64,000 bases of DNA, taken from the NCBI GenBank assembly GCA_950295325.1, contig OX485806.1, positions 49,843,169 through 49,907,168 of the forward strand, read 5' to 3'. The DNA comes from Polytrichum commune. Lineage: Eukaryota; Streptophyta; Polytrichopsida; Polytrichales; Polytrichaceae. A program made the position numbers and the translations under genes. This document shows, piece after piece, positions 46,170 to 59,047 of the stretch. Below the pieces are notes generated by a model. It did no database searches, was not told the origin of the DNA, and saw only the letters and a list, made by a program, of their open reading frames with translations. The first letter of the stretch is position 1. The number at the start of each line of letters is the position of its first letter.

Positions 46170-47124
46170 TGTCGCAACCCTTGCTAGCCCCCCTTGACCA
46201 TCTTGCCAATTTTCATTCCTAGCAAAGGTTGAGAGCGCTATGCTAATGGTTAGCTCCTCTCACGCCGGACCTTATAGTTCATAGGAGGGAACCAACCCTC
46301 CTACTTTGCATTCAGGACTCACCCCTTAATCCATAACCCATTTCTACATGTGGACTTCCATCCATGGAAGTCCAATCCTGTGTTGATAATTGCATTGCCG
46401 GACCAACACTACAACAACCCAAAGCATACTAGGCAACTATGGCCTCACAATGGGCCAAAGCCCATGGAGGCCGTGCCATTCCGCCTCGGGTGGGTGAGGC
46501 CACACCACCTCACCCATATAAGCCTCTAGGACTCTACGCGAGGCCCCTACCCCACCGTCAAGAAACCTCTTGTCTCTCTACCAAGAGTTCGGGCCAAATA
46601 GACATTTTCCCTTAGCCGCTGGGCCTAGAAGCCCCCAGCAACTTCAGACCATCATAACTTCCTTGTATGATGTCTGTTGCTAACAAGCAACCACTTCATC
46701 TTCATCTACGCTTCACGTAGATGCCGATGGACTCCTCACTTGCCCCATTTGGGCAAGTATTGAGGAAGTTATGCGTGTTCGAACCTTGGCAGTCCCAGGA
46801 ATCACTCCCACGCACTACTGTACCAGGGCGCTGTCCCAGGACAGCGCCCCACTCAAATTGCCATAACTCCTAGCTCACACCTCCAATTGAGGTGTTTTTG
46901 AGCATTCTAGAATCACCCCGCCATGAGCTACACATAGCTCATGGCCTTACCCTCATGCCTCCTAGTCTCCGTGGGTGGGAGGCGTTCCCAACGCCCGGGG
47001 CCCTCGCCCACACTAGGATCACTTGGGCCCTCTCACCAACGGCGCCACAAGTCTCGGGTGTCACTCTGGGGTCCCCCTTGTGCCCATGGTATTTTGGGCA
47101 TTCCTCATGGAGAAGTGCGCGACT
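46170..47124 (-). mobile_element. LTR family 1 copy, probably solo
   Basis: 955 bp with TGTCGCAACC start and GTGCGCGACT end (last base changed). Flanks CACCG and CACTA match at three of five bases. It lacks about 15 bases near its start that other copies have. No retroelement coding region adjoins it. Confidence 0.8.
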
Positions 47125-48538
47125 CACTAAGTGGTTGTTTTTTTTGTGGTTGTGCTAGGTTTAGTGCAGCGAATTGTATTACTATGTTGGTTTTTACTTA
47201 TTGTTTCTATAATTTCTATTTTGTTTTAAAGAGCTGCAAGTGAGGTGGAGAATTCAAGGGGAGTGTGGGTTTATCCCGACCTCCTTACATTCAAACAAGA
47301 TGTTAAGAAGACCCCCTAGCTCTTATGCTAGGGTCAAGTAAGGGTGCCCTAGAATAAAAGGTTGGGGCCTTCCCACGGTTGCTCCATACGCAACGAGTGA
47401 GCTCCTAGGCCGAAGGGGAGAGGGCAAGAGCCCGGGTATGGTATAAGGGCATCCTCTTCTCCCCCCCCCCCCCCCAAACTTGACTTACCACAAAGGTAAG
47501 TGCAGTTTGTTGTTTTTGTGCAATCTGGTTTGTCGTCAATTTTGTTATCAAATTTTGGTATGAAATGCAAGGAAGGGGTCGAACCAAAAGAACGCGGCAC
47601 AAGGTGAGTACGTTGATCCCTCTTGGGATGGCATAATAAGATCATACTAAGAGTGCGAGTAAAGTAGGAAATTAAAACTTTGAGTGACGTAACTTAGGAT
47701 AGGTGATTTAAGTTCTTACCTAGGTTCAGCATCTGAGTCTTTACCCTAGGGTGAGTAACTTAGGATCTTATCCTAGGTTAAGTAACTTGGGTTTTATCCT
47801 AGGTAAAATGACTTAAGTTGTTAACATGGGTCAGTAATGTAAGTAGGTGACCCAAGGGAGTAACTTAGGTGAGTTATCTTAGGCTAGTGACTTGGGTAGG
47901 CAACTTAAGTTAAATAATTAGGAAATTAGGAGTTAGGATGTGGTAGCCATTGTGAGGGATGAGGATATGCAACGAGTGGCGAGGAGTTGCAAATCAATTG
48001 AGTACATTTTCTTCGAAGTAAATCAACTTATTAATTAAGAAAGATTTTTTTGTAAAAGTTCAAAGCGTTGTTCTCGCTGAGAGTGCGGTAATTTTGAATC
48101 CACTACTTCATGTTGGAAATCCGAGGGTAAAACCTCGATTTCCACCTTGAATAATGAGGGGAGGTCAATCCTTCACAATGATTTGTGGCAAGGGATTTCC
48201 TAAGGAAAGGCTCAAAGGTGATGTTCCATCCTAACCAAGGGTTGTCTCTTGTGGGACTTGTTCATTTGGAGTGGGTTGCAGGTTTCTTTACCTAACCTCT
48301 ATTAAATTTTAAAAATCTAAAAGACTTGAAAACATAGAAAAATGAAGGTAGTTCGGGGTATGACTGGTCAAGTGAGGGTTGATCATAACTAACCAGTACA
48401 TGCACACTAGGATTAGGTCGAACAAACCAGAGTTAGTACCATGATTAGGAGAAAGTAATGCTAAGGAAGGTAGCGAGGCAAAAGACAATAGGGTAGCAAG
48501 AGAGGTAAATGAGAGGAGTAAGGGGAGCTATGAGCCCA
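47125..48538. other. Spacer between solo LTRs; no gene
   Basis: Contains a 15-base poly-C run (47461-47475) and a minisatellite (47690-47920). Open frames here are short and unrecognised. Confidence 0.4.
47690..47920. repeat. Degenerate minisatellite based on AACTTAGG / CCTAGGTTAAGT
   Basis: About eight spaced copies of AACTTAGG or AACTTGGG, alternating with TTATCCTAGGT-like inverted halves. Period about 25-30 bp, imperfect. Confidence 0.7.
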
Positions 48539-49883
48539 AAATGAGTGCTCATATTTGTTTTATGTTTACAATTCATTTAGAATTGCAATTGAAATGTTAT
48601 TAAAACAATCAAAAGTATAGAAAGAGTGAGGTTTGGTGTGATTTATATTTTAGGCCTTAAGCCTATTTTGTGTGGTTAAGTAGAAGCTTAGTGACATTAG
48701 GAAGTGTTCTGGTTGAGTGAGTAATGTTTGGTGAAGCAAGGAGAAGTGCTTTGGATATAAATGTTTGATTTAGAACATGGTTGTGTTGGTTTAGGGGTGA
48801 GGGTTTAGTGGATAGGATAAGGTCCTACTAAGTAGGAGAAGGTTGAGGGGGTTTGTGGTCTTGGGTGCCCTCCCCTCTCTTTCCTTTCTCTCCCTCTCTT
48901 CTTCCTTCTCTTCTCTCTCTCTCTCTTCTCTAGGAGGTTGAGCTCTTAGAGCTTGGAAGAAATGTGGGAATTGAGTAGGAGGACTTAGTGAAATTAGGAG
49001 GGTAAGTAAGTAGGGGAACTTAGTGAAATTTAGGTAGGGGACGGCCATATTAAGAAGGGCTAAGGAGCTCAGATTGAATTGCAAGTTAGTTGTTGCTGCT
49101 GGAGCAGGGAGATCGGACTGAAATGCCAGTTAGTTGCTGCTGCTGGATAAGGAGCTCGGACTGAAATGCAAGTTAGTTGCGGCTGTTGGGTAAGGAGCTC
49201 AGACTGAATTCAGGAGCTCGGACTAAATTGCAAGTTAGTTGTTGCTGCTAGACTAGGGAGCTCGGACTGAATTCAGGAGCTCGGACTGAAATGCCAGTTA
49301 GTTGCTGCTGCTGGAGCAGGGAGATCGGACTGAAATGCAAGTTAGTTGCTACTACTGGGTAAGGAGCTCGGATTGAAATGCAAGTTAGTTGCGACTGCTG
49401 CGCTAGGGAGCTCGGATTGAAATGCAACTTAGTTGCGGCTGCTGGGTAAGGAGCTCGGACTGAATGCAAGTTGGTTGTTGCTGCTGGGCTAAGGCTGATA
49501 CTCGGAGGGGATACTCGGAGGGAAGACCGGGTATGAGAAGGTCATCGCACAAGGTAGAACACCACGCACGAGCCGGTTATGGACCGGGTAGGGTCAAGGG
49601 CTTAAGGGGGATATTGTTCCATCATTAGAGGGTGGTCTAGGGATGAACTTTTTGTAGTGAGTGAGGGTTGGTGTGTAAATTAGTGTATAGAGATAGGGAT
49701 AGATAGGGAAAAACATTTTTTAATGCTTGGACTCTCATTATGGAATAAATTGGTGTGCAAGATTTGATGGAAAATGTGATGGATTCTCACGAAGTTGGTA
49801 AGATGGAGTCATGGGAACACGAATGTGAGATCCATTCCCTCACCCGGACTAGGGCGCTTAAGGGTGGGTGGTTTGGCCTCACA
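48539..49883 (+). mobile_element. LTR family 2 copy, probably solo
   Basis: 1,345 bp, starting TATGAGCCC (second base changed from the TGTGAGCCC of sister copies) and ending GGCCTCACA. Flanks GGAGC and AGAGC match at four of five bases. It contains a CT-rich block (48870-48935) and a minisatellite (49070-49490). A gypsy gag fragment starts just downstream, so a 5' LTR is the alternative. Confidence 0.75.
49070..49490. repeat. Minisatellite, about 55-bp unit, inside a family 2 LTR
   Basis: About eight units of GGAGCTCGGACTGAAATGC, then AAGTTAGTTGCTGCTGCTGG, with variable length between units. Absent from the other family 2 copies, so it arose after insertion or in a sublineage. Confidence 0.85.
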
Positions 49884-49899
49884 AGAGCTCTTTACTAGG

Positions 49900-50420
49900 A
49901 AATGCACATTTACAAACTCAAACTAAAGAAAAAAACTTGAGTCTTTTCAGTTTGGACGGTGAGGGCTTACAAGAGATTGAGAGAGCTAAGAAAGGAGATA
50001 ATGACTTAGACTCAGTAGTACTGAAGGAAGGTATACATAGAATAGCAATGGCGACTAACCTAGATAGGCAGGAAACACCTCTCATCCCACCCATCGATCC
50101 TTTGGTCAGGCCAAGTGATCTTTTCATTTTTCTGCTTCGAAGCTTGGATGTGCTAGATTTGCTACCAAACCTTCCTAAATTCTTGGGCACTAAAAATGAG
50201 GACCCTTTAGCCATATAGAGAATTGCATTGAACAATTAGCTAACTCCCTTATAACCAACCCAGGTTACTGATTGGTGTGGTCTCCTACCACTCTGAAAGG
50301 CGAAACCTATGCATGGTATTAAGATCATCCAAAAGGTCACTTCACGGAGTGGGTGCAAATGCAAAGGGAGTTTCTAAATGAATTTAGACTAGAAGTGGGG
50401 CAGAGTATAACACTTTAGAC
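49900..50420 (+). pseudogene. Ty3/gypsy gag fragment
   Basis: A plus-strand frame ends NLPKFLGTKNEDP (stop at 50216-50218). Beyond it lie EQLANSLITNPGY, PTTLKGETYAWY and HPKGHFTEWVQMQREFLNEF, the capsid core of a plant gypsy gag, with at least two stops. It begins within 20-100 bp of the family 2 LTR end and is cut by unrelated AT-rich DNA at about 50,425. Confidence 0.8.
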
Positions 50421-50558
50421 GTGTTTCTTCACAGTTTGACAAGTCATAATTGACAATTTGTATAATTTTTGCATTTTTTATCCGAATGGTGTGGATTTTA
50501 GGTATTTGAAAGCTAATGATATGTACGAATGGATTAATTGTAATAAAATCATGATTAT

Positions 50559-51508
50559 TGTTCCAACCTTTACTAGTAGCCTTTAACCAACCTGGTCATT
50601 TTTCAATTCTAGTAAGGGTCACAAGTGCTAACCATTTGCATTCCGCCATGCAAATGGTTAGTTCCCCATATCGAGGATCTCTTAGTCCATAGGAAAGGGA
50701 CCAGCCCTCCTACACTTGCATTTGGGACTCACTTCTTAATTGATAACCAATGGTAAGATGTGCATTTTTATTCATGAAAGTTTAAACTTTAATTGATCAT
50801 TGTGTTGCCGGAGCAACACAATAACAACCTGAACCATACTTTGCAACTATGCCCCCATGTTGGGCCAATGTCCGTGAAGGCCATGCCATTTGACCTCGGG
50901 TGGATTTGGCAACCACAATGCCTCACCAATATATGCCTCTAGGACTTTTGGCAGGGTCTCTATCCCACCATCAATAAACCTCTTGTTTTTCTACCAAGAG
51001 TTGGAGCCAAGTAGACATTTTCCCTTAGCCGCTGGAGCTAGAAACCCCTAGCACCTTCTAAACAACACAATTTCCTTGTATGATTTTTGATGGTTCACGT
51101 AGATGGTGATGGACTCTTTGTTTGCTTTATTTGGGCAAGTATCAAAGATGTAATGTTTGTTCAAACCTTGGTAATTCCAGGATCCACTCCCAAGCCGTTG
51201 CTGTATCAAGGCATTATCCCAAGAGAGCGTCCCATTCAAATTGCCATATCTAATAGCTCACATCTCCAATTGAGGTGTTTCTTGAGCATTTAAGAATCCA
51301 CATGCCATAAGCTACGCATAGCTCATGGCCTTATTCTGGTGACTCCTAGTGTTGGTGGGTGGAAGGCGTTTCCAACGCTCAGGGTCTTCACCCACACTAG
51401 GATCACTTGGGCCCTCTCACCAACGGCGGGGTAAGTCTCGGGTATCATTTTGGGGTCTGCTTTCTGCCCATGATGTTTCAAAATCTCCTCTTAGAAAGTT
51501 GTACGTTA
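50559..51508 (-). mobile_element. Solo LTR, family 1, old divergent copy
   Basis: About 950 bp, alignable with the other family 1 copies throughout but with many substitutions; termini have decayed to TGTTCCAACC and GTACGTTA. Flanks ATTAT and GTTAT match at four of five bases, supporting a solo LTR. Confidence 0.8.
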
Positions 51509-52528
51509 GTTATAGTGTAAAAAATGATGTTTTGACCATTTAATAACTTTAGTTCCACAACTAAATTAGTTACAGAGAAGGATATAAGGTCAATTCTCAA
51601 GACAACAAAGTAAGGAATGGGAGCGTCCGTTGAAAGGTCAGAGGAAACGCTTGGTGCATATTTATGAGGATTGGGAGCAAAACAAAAAGGTAATGGTTCA
51701 CCCAACATCAAACCAAAGCAAACAAAGAACATTAAGATAAAACCAACTAATCTTAATGTTCAATTTAGAATTGGAAGTAGCGTGGCGAATGTATGCAATT
51801 CTAAATTCATTCATCTATCCTATAAAGTCAAGTGGTTCAACCACTTGACTAGCAAAAGGGTACTCATCTCTATTGTTCTTGGGATCCCTTGGTATGTTTC
51901 GTGGTAGCAACTTTTATTACTAAAAGAATTTTGTTTGTAGTGAAGCCAAATTAATCAACGACACAACCAGTCTCCATGTTGTTGGTGAGGAATGCGAGGT
52001 TAATAATCACATTTTGTTGCAGGCCCCATGGTTAGGGAGTTATGGCCCCATTATTTGAAGATTGTGCAACACATTGAATCTACAAGTTGCCTGTCACCCT
52101 GGTCCCATTAGTTTGTATTTAACAGTCCGTCCAATGTAACATATTCAACGAGAAAATAATCCACCAAACATATCGTAAACTTTTGTTGGCAACAAAAATC
52201 CAAATCAAGAACTTAACTCGGTAGGATGGCACCACCCTTCAGACCATTAAAGTCTAAAGGGTTGAGTTGTCACTCGATCTTTCAGGGACCTTCACAAGGC
52301 CCTAGAAGGTTTTGAGCTAAAAAATACACCAACCAGGTAAGGGTTGATGTCTAATGCATGAATGTAGCTAAATAGGATGTGTGAACAAAAATTAATTAAG
52401 TAAGGGGAAAATATAAATGGTGGATCTCAAGCAAAGTCCCCCCGCATAAGAAATCTAAACACAACTAAATAAGGAAGTGGAAATGCATTGAGTGATGGAT
52501 CAAACCATCGTTTCTTTGTCCACTGAGC
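51509..52528. other. AT-rich spacer without recognisable gene
   Basis: Only short open frames; no domain, TIR or LTR boundary found. Confidence 0.4.
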
Positions 52529-53155
52529 TAGGGGTGGGTGCAAGCATGGTAAAGTAGACCAAAAAAATGCTCTGGTTTACTAAAACCATGATGTTTTTGG
52601 TCAAAGGCCTAAAAGTAGTAGCAAATTGGAATTTAAATTGGAATTTTTTTTATGATGACCTCTATTGTTGTGTTAAATACTCAAATGTAGAATATAAAGT
52701 TGAGATCTTCAATACTTAGCATCAAAAGTGATGCTAAAAAAAAAATGGTTGAGTCTGGTTTTGGATGTAGATTTCATGACCTTAACTATTTTGAAGTTAG
52801 AATTTCTTTTTATATTCCTTGAATTCATTATCTACTTAAGGGCATCACCAGAAAATTTTTTAAGAAACCATCAATTTAATGTAATTTTATAATATTTTAA
52901 ACAAATCTTAAACAGCCACTTATTCAATATCACCTACTTGCACGCCACTTGCACCGTCTTCTAAAATAGGTAGACTTTTATTGGAATATTTTGTCATCAT
53001 AAATTGCTTGGCTTTGTAGATCAAAATGTTTTTAAAATGTCTATGGTTTATTTCTTCACAAAATTCAAAGTTAGTTTATAAAATTGAATCACTTTCACTT
53101 AACACTAGGCAGGGATCAGGAGTTGTCCACTTTACCATGCTTGCGCCCGGGTGGT
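52529..53155. mobile_element. Candidate MITE with about 28-bp TIRs
   Basis: The left end (52529-52560) has TAGGGGTGGGTGCAAGCATG and GTAAAGTAGAC. The right end (53125-53155) in reverse complement has GGGCGCAAGCATGGTAAAGT. Inner flanks share TATGATGAC blocks. The TAGGGGTGGG start resembles hAT termini, but I found no matching 8-bp duplication. Confidence 0.45.
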
Positions 53156-54083
53156 ATGAACGGTTGTTGTGTTCTAGAGCCATCTCAATTTATAAATTAA
53201 TATTGATTTGGTTCCAAGGTTGGTGCGTCTACGCTTAGACTCGGTCGTAGGTTTAGGTTTGAACTAGGTATGAAAATTAGTACTGGGTTTTAAGGCCATA
53301 ACAATAAAAACTAGGGCCAACCTTTGGAGTACCTACAATGCAAATTCAATCCCCCTCCAATCTCTAAGCACTCACCTCATGCACTTACCATCCGGGTTCG
53401 GCTTGGGCACCTGCAAGAGCAGGCCACCCTCATTGAATGGCTTGTGTGGCATTTCTAAGCTCCTTCGGAAGGGGGTGGCCCAAAATTGCCATAATATACT
53501 ACACCTATATTACTTTATAAAGTAATGTTCGTCTTCACTATGCTTCATCAATATAAGTACGATAAGACACACCTCCATATAGCTAAGCCTAATGATATCA
53601 TGGCACTAGCACCAGTCATAAATGTAATCTAGGAAAATTTGCACTTCATTTACAAAATCACATCATTTGCAATGCATAAACATACCAACCAAAGTACTAG
53701 TCAATAATAGCAATATGGTTAATACAAAGATGGTTCAAGCTAATTAATAGTAGTTAATTTAAACTCTTCACATTGTTATTTCTAATGAACTCAAATAACA
53801 ATGAAGCATCTTAATAACTCTACATAGCAAGTGTGTCTGACTGGACAAAGTAAACAAACAAAACAACATCATATATTACTCATTATACGTAATGATATAT
53901 AATTTACTATGTGGAGTAATATATTGTGTATAATGGAGGTAAAAATACTTCAACCAATAGTATTTGGCTTACTTTGTGAAATCATGTGGTAGGTATATGA
54001 CTCAATTATGTATTACTAGTAGTGAAGTTTGTATGATTATGTTAAATAACCATATCCTGCATAAGTAAGATTTTGTTGATTTA
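53156..54083. other. AT-rich spacer without recognisable gene
   Basis: Short open frames only. Several AT-rich direct and inverted runs near 53,860-53,950 but no definable element. Confidence 0.4.
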
Positions 54084-56823
54084 TGTGAGCCCTAAAAATG
54101 CGCTCACATGTGAATTAACCCTAATCATATATTGGGAAGTGAAAAGGAAAATTAAAAAGGAGAACCTCAACCTTAAAAAGAGAAGAAATGAAACAAATGA
54201 AAATAAAAAGAATGAGTGCAAATATCTAGCGCGGGAAGCGGAAGTCTTACGAGGAAAGAAGAGGCAATGAGAAGGCAAAACCTTTTTTTTTTCGAGCAGC
54301 CCAAAGATGCCGAGCAATGCAGAAAAAAAGGAGGAATTGGAGGGGTCTTGGGAGGTAGGAGAGGAGAGGCTCATTAGGTAAGGAGGAGAGAAAGACTAGA
54401 GGTAGGAGGCGGAAGCGCTGCCTCAGGGTTAAGCGGGAAATGCTAGTTAATGTGGTTATCGGTAGAAGGGCAGGGAAAGGAGAAGCGCAAAGGGGGTGGG
54501 AGGAAGCCCTGCAACAATGAGAAACAAATGTTGAGTTTGAAGGAGAGAGGTAAGACACAAGGAGAAGCTTGTGGTAGGGGGAGAAACATAGGCAAAAATT
54601 CTCCGTGAGAGATCGAGAGGGTAGGTCTCATTGATGGCATTCTTGGGGTTGACGAAAAGATCTAGAAGAAGACATTGTTCCATAGGGTGTGGTAGAGAAA
54701 AAATGTAATGGAAATGCAAGGAAAGAGGAGAGAGTAGAAGAGAGCAGGAAGATGTGTGGCATGGCGTAACGTTTGGGATGGTAGCGATGTTGCGGTGGTC
54801 GTACGTAGGATGGATGGTGTGAAATGGGGTGTAGTGGGTGCATGGTGAATCTAGTGAGGCATGAGGCATTGTCTCATAAATGTCGGCTAAGAAGTGGATA
54901 CTGGAAATGAGTGGGCCATGAGGGCCAGAATTGTTAGGGTGCCAAGTTCTCAAAAGAAAGTACATGAGTTGTTGTCAGGCGCGGAGGAGCGATGGTCATG
55001 TAGCTAAATTCGTAAGTTCTAAAGGGGTAGGGGGATTGCCTCTTCTTTCTTGGTTTGGCAGTGGCAAATGGGGAGTATGGAACAAAAGGGAGAGTGGATC
55101 TCCTCATCGGGAATGAGTTTGAAGGTGCGTCTGGAGGAGACTAGAGTTGCTCTAAATGTAGGGAAGGAAGAGAGGAGACGGCGCCTTCTATTGTCATAAT
55201 CATCGGAGCCGTCAAACCAACAATTATAGTTCCAACATCGGGGTGGCATTCATCCGCTGAAGCGGATTGGATTGTGATAGTACCTAGAACTGGTGCTGGA
55301 GTCTCGGATCTCCCCTGTGCAAGAACTCTGGTTACGTTACTAGGTGCTTTGGGAAGGGTGATGACTAGTTCAATCGGCTCCTGAGGATAATGAGCTGGGT
55401 GAGGATTAGAATGGAGCACAACAAACGGCGGGCTGTGGAGGAATGGTTCATGGAGTCAAAGCAATCAACGCCGCAGGATGCCCCCACCTATCACCTAGGG
55501 CTTTATCAAGCAAGGTGGAGGAGGACATGCACCAAGTTTTCTTCCTTTATTCTCATATGTTTGACTCATGAGGACTGATCATGGCGAGTGACATTGCACT
55601 ACTCAGGGAAGTTCCCCCACTATGCCACCGTGTTTGTGTTCCCTTACCACTGACAAATTGCTCAATGTATTGTAATAGAGGGCTGCTATGAACGTTCTCC
55701 GCTTGGAGATTTTGTGCGGTGAGGGTGAGTGGTGTTTGTCGAGCTTAATCGTCTTGATGAGCCCGGTGGAGCACTAAGTGGTGAGGGAAGGGTATTATCG
55801 TAGGAACCTAGGACGGAGTGAGGGTTGAATTACATTACAGTACAAAGGTGAAGGGAGCCCACGTCGTAGGTCAAAATGCAGCCCACCTTGCCCACCTAAA
55901 TCTTATATCACACCGAAATCATCATCTAGGAGCCAAACAGAAATTAACGGTCTTCAATTGACATGTTCCCTGCAAAACCCACTAATTAAGTACCGAACTC
56001 GGGGGAAAGTTGTTAGGTGAAGAGGTTGCGGCCAGCCATCGACGAAGGCTGCTAACTCCAGAGAGGTCACACCTACCCCACCAGATGTGGTGTGAGCATT
56101 ACTAGTATAGGGGCAGACCCACTCCTTCCTCATTCTCAATAGAGGCCGAGTTGTAGTGGATAACCCTGCAGTTGATGGGTGGTAGCACATGGGTTTTGGG
56201 AAGGGCTTGGGTTGAGCTTTGTTGATGAATGCATGCTAAGTTTGGGAAAGACCCCACTTCTGCGAGCAATTGTTGTTGTCCATTAGTTGCAATAAGTGGA
56301 GGATCATACTTGTTTGTTGTCTGCTGATGATAAAGCATAACAAATCGGATGGGACATCTTCACGGAGCAGGGAAATCAATTTAGGGGGCGAAGGCAACCT
56401 GGGATACTTGAGGTTGTTAACTTGTGTTGAGGTGTTTGGCATTGTTGCAGATGTGGTATTGTGTAAGTCAAGGGCTGCAAAGGGAGCTGAGATTGAGTAG
56501 TGCAACTGGGAGCCATCAACGAGGGTGTTGGGAGCACAATATAGGCTAGGGCACTAAGGTAGGGTGATAGGGGGGAGTGATCAAAGTAAACCACAGGGGG
56601 AGGTAATTAGGACTAGGGTTAGTGACCTTGTGAGTCATGTATGTGTTTGGTGTGTGACTCAAGCATTTGTAAATGCTTATATGACTTAATAAAAGGGTGT
56701 TTTACACACCACTTCTTTTACCCCCAAATGGAACAAATGTGAATGATGATCTTGGTGTGTGAAAAAGGGTCCGCCACCCGGACTACGACGCAATTAAAGG
56801 TGGTTGTTGATTTTTTTCTCACA
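54084..56823 (+). mobile_element. Solo LTR, family 2 (2.74-kb form)
   Basis: Begins TGTGAGCCCTAAAAATGCGC and ends TTTTCTCACA. The 5-bp duplication ATTTA is perfect (54079-54083 and 56824-56828). It carries the family's 3' block, ACCCGGACTACGACGCAATT, near 56,777. Roughly 1.2-1.4 kb longer than the short copies. Confidence 0.92.
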
Positions 56824-57515
56824 ATTTAAAATAAGTATAATGTGTATGACTCAACACAATCATATGTTTATTTAATGGACATACTATTCATTCCCATTGG
56901 TCATACGTGTATTACTATGTAGAGTTAACTAAATTATTTTGACATCAATTGGAAAGGTAAGGTGAGAGTTATTGTTAGTACTACATGAAGTGCATTATTA
57001 GTAATTGAGATGTTATTTAAATTGGTCGTGCATGACATAACCTTTACTCCATATGTTTTTGATTTTCGCAAGATAAAATGAAGTACATAACACCAAGAGT
57101 TTATACATAAAAACAATTGCAACATTTAAAATCAATTCACCATTTAATCAAATAATGTGTCATTCATGTTTCAAAATTCACTACTAGAAGTGATAATTAC
57201 AAAACTCTATAGAGTTATATGTTTCAAAATCAATATTGGTCTACAAATCTAATGTAAATTTATGCAGCCTCATACAATATTAGAGAATTAGGTGGCCAAA
57301 CAACAAACTATTTTTTTCCCTTGCCAATTGTAGTAATTTGAGGGTCGTCTTCATTAAGGAGATCAAATAGGAGATGATCATCTTGATAAACCTTAGTGAT
57401 TGTAAAAAAATGTAGCCTATACTTATCACCCTTGAGTGCAACATCCCACCTGCTTCATTTCGAAAAATACCCTCTTTGATGAAGCACGTTTTGAAGTCTT
57501 CCTCCTCATAACCAC

Positions 57516-59042
57516 TGTGAGCCAGGATCACCCCCACTTTTAATTGCGTCGTGGTCCAGGTGAGGGATCCCCCTTCCACCCTTGTCATAAATCACCCATT
57601 ACAATGTATGGCTTCCCCACATTAGTTGTTGAATTGATGCCTTGATACCTTTTTCTTTATTATAATTAAACCCACAAGCATTCACAAATACTTGTAAGCC
57701 CTCACAAGCAACCCACACTCTATCCCTACCTAAATCCTATAACTTCAATGCTAAGTGGCCCCCCTGGAGGTCTTGGTGTTTCAATGCTAATTGTATAATT
57801 AATTCAAAGGTGGCCTTAGGCTACAGTGCTAAATACCAAACTAGCACGGCCTCGGGAAAACCCAGCCGTCCCCCCTCAGGCTTACTCCCAGCCCTTGATA
57901 CTGACCGGCTTGTTACCCCTTCGGGGAAGCCTTCCAGCGTGTTCGGCTCCTCAGACCTCCCAACAATCTCCTCCTCACTGTATCGCTACCCCTCCTTGAC
58001 ACCCAGGCTCGCCTCCCCTGTTCGAGCTTGTCGAAGATGTTGAATTCGGCCTCTAGAAGGGTGCTGGAGGGTAGTCCAACAGTCCAACGCTGATTCCTGA
58101 GGCCACTTCCCAACACAGTGATCTGTTGGTTGGCATTTGGTTTACTTAAGCCTAAGGACTTTTTGCATTGCTGGTCGGAGGTTGCTTTCCGCTGCTCCTT
58201 CGGTAGCTACCCATTCCTCTAGTATGCGACACCACCTGCAATCTCAGTAGTGTAGAGACGGCGCCCTTAATCTTTCCCTGTGAAGGTGCAAAACCCTCAG
58301 CTGAGCCTCCCCTGGAACATTCAATTTCAATTCCTTCCGTGCATCCTTCCTTACTTGGCTCCCATTGTCACGGCAGTTGCCCGACTTCCTACCTTCCAGC
58401 ATGCACAAGTATCCTTCTCCTTTCCCAGTCGAATGGAATTCAGGTGACCCATCATTGAACCCTCGCGACTAAGTGATGTGGTCGTTGCCCAGCTCCGTCT
58501 CGCCTCCCCTGTCCCAATGTACTCCCTTGGTGCGCTTCAAAATTACCTACCCAACCATCCTCTCACTCGGTGCATCAATCCTCACTCCTGTAGCAACCTG
58601 CATTGACTAGGGTCTTCCTGCTGCATTCGGCACCACCCCCTGGCTATCCCCTGCCGCACACTAGAGAGAGCGACCCTGGCACCGAGCATTCCCTCATCCT
58701 CTCGACTAGATCCTAGAATTCAGGCTCCGTCCCAGCTGGGAAGGTCTCCCGGTCCTTAAACGAAGAGCCCTCCAGACTAAAACAAACTCAAACCCAGCCC
58801 TCAACCCTTAAAACTTCCATCACTCCACTCAACCTTAATTAATTCCACAATTTTTAAGAGTTCTCGCTTTGCAATAATTCAACCCCCCTAAGCCCCACTA
58901 ACATCTTAAAACTAACTTACTTAAATCAAATCCTAACCTTCCACTCTTTTTGTTTCCTTCATAAACTCAAAATGACACTGCTCTAACTTTTTAATGTTTC
59001 CTTGGCCTCGCTGAAGCATGTGGGCACAAAAATGGGCTCACA
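57516..59042 (-). mobile_element. Solo LTR, family 2, reverse orientation
   Basis: 1,527 bp, from TGTGAGCCAGG to ATGGGCTCACA. The 5-bp duplication ACCAC is perfect (57511-57515 and 59043-59047). The 3' family block appears in reverse as AATTGCGTCGTGGTCCAGGT near 57,545. Confidence 0.93.
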
Positions 59043-59047
59043 ACCAC

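Noticed and set aside
47461-47475. Poly-C run as a functional G-quadruplex
   Set aside because: A single 15-base homopolymer, more simply a slippage product or sequencing-prone run.
49248-49469. Open frame with repeated SVRAPYP / LHF peptides
   Set aside because: Translation of the 55-bp minisatellite inside an LTR.
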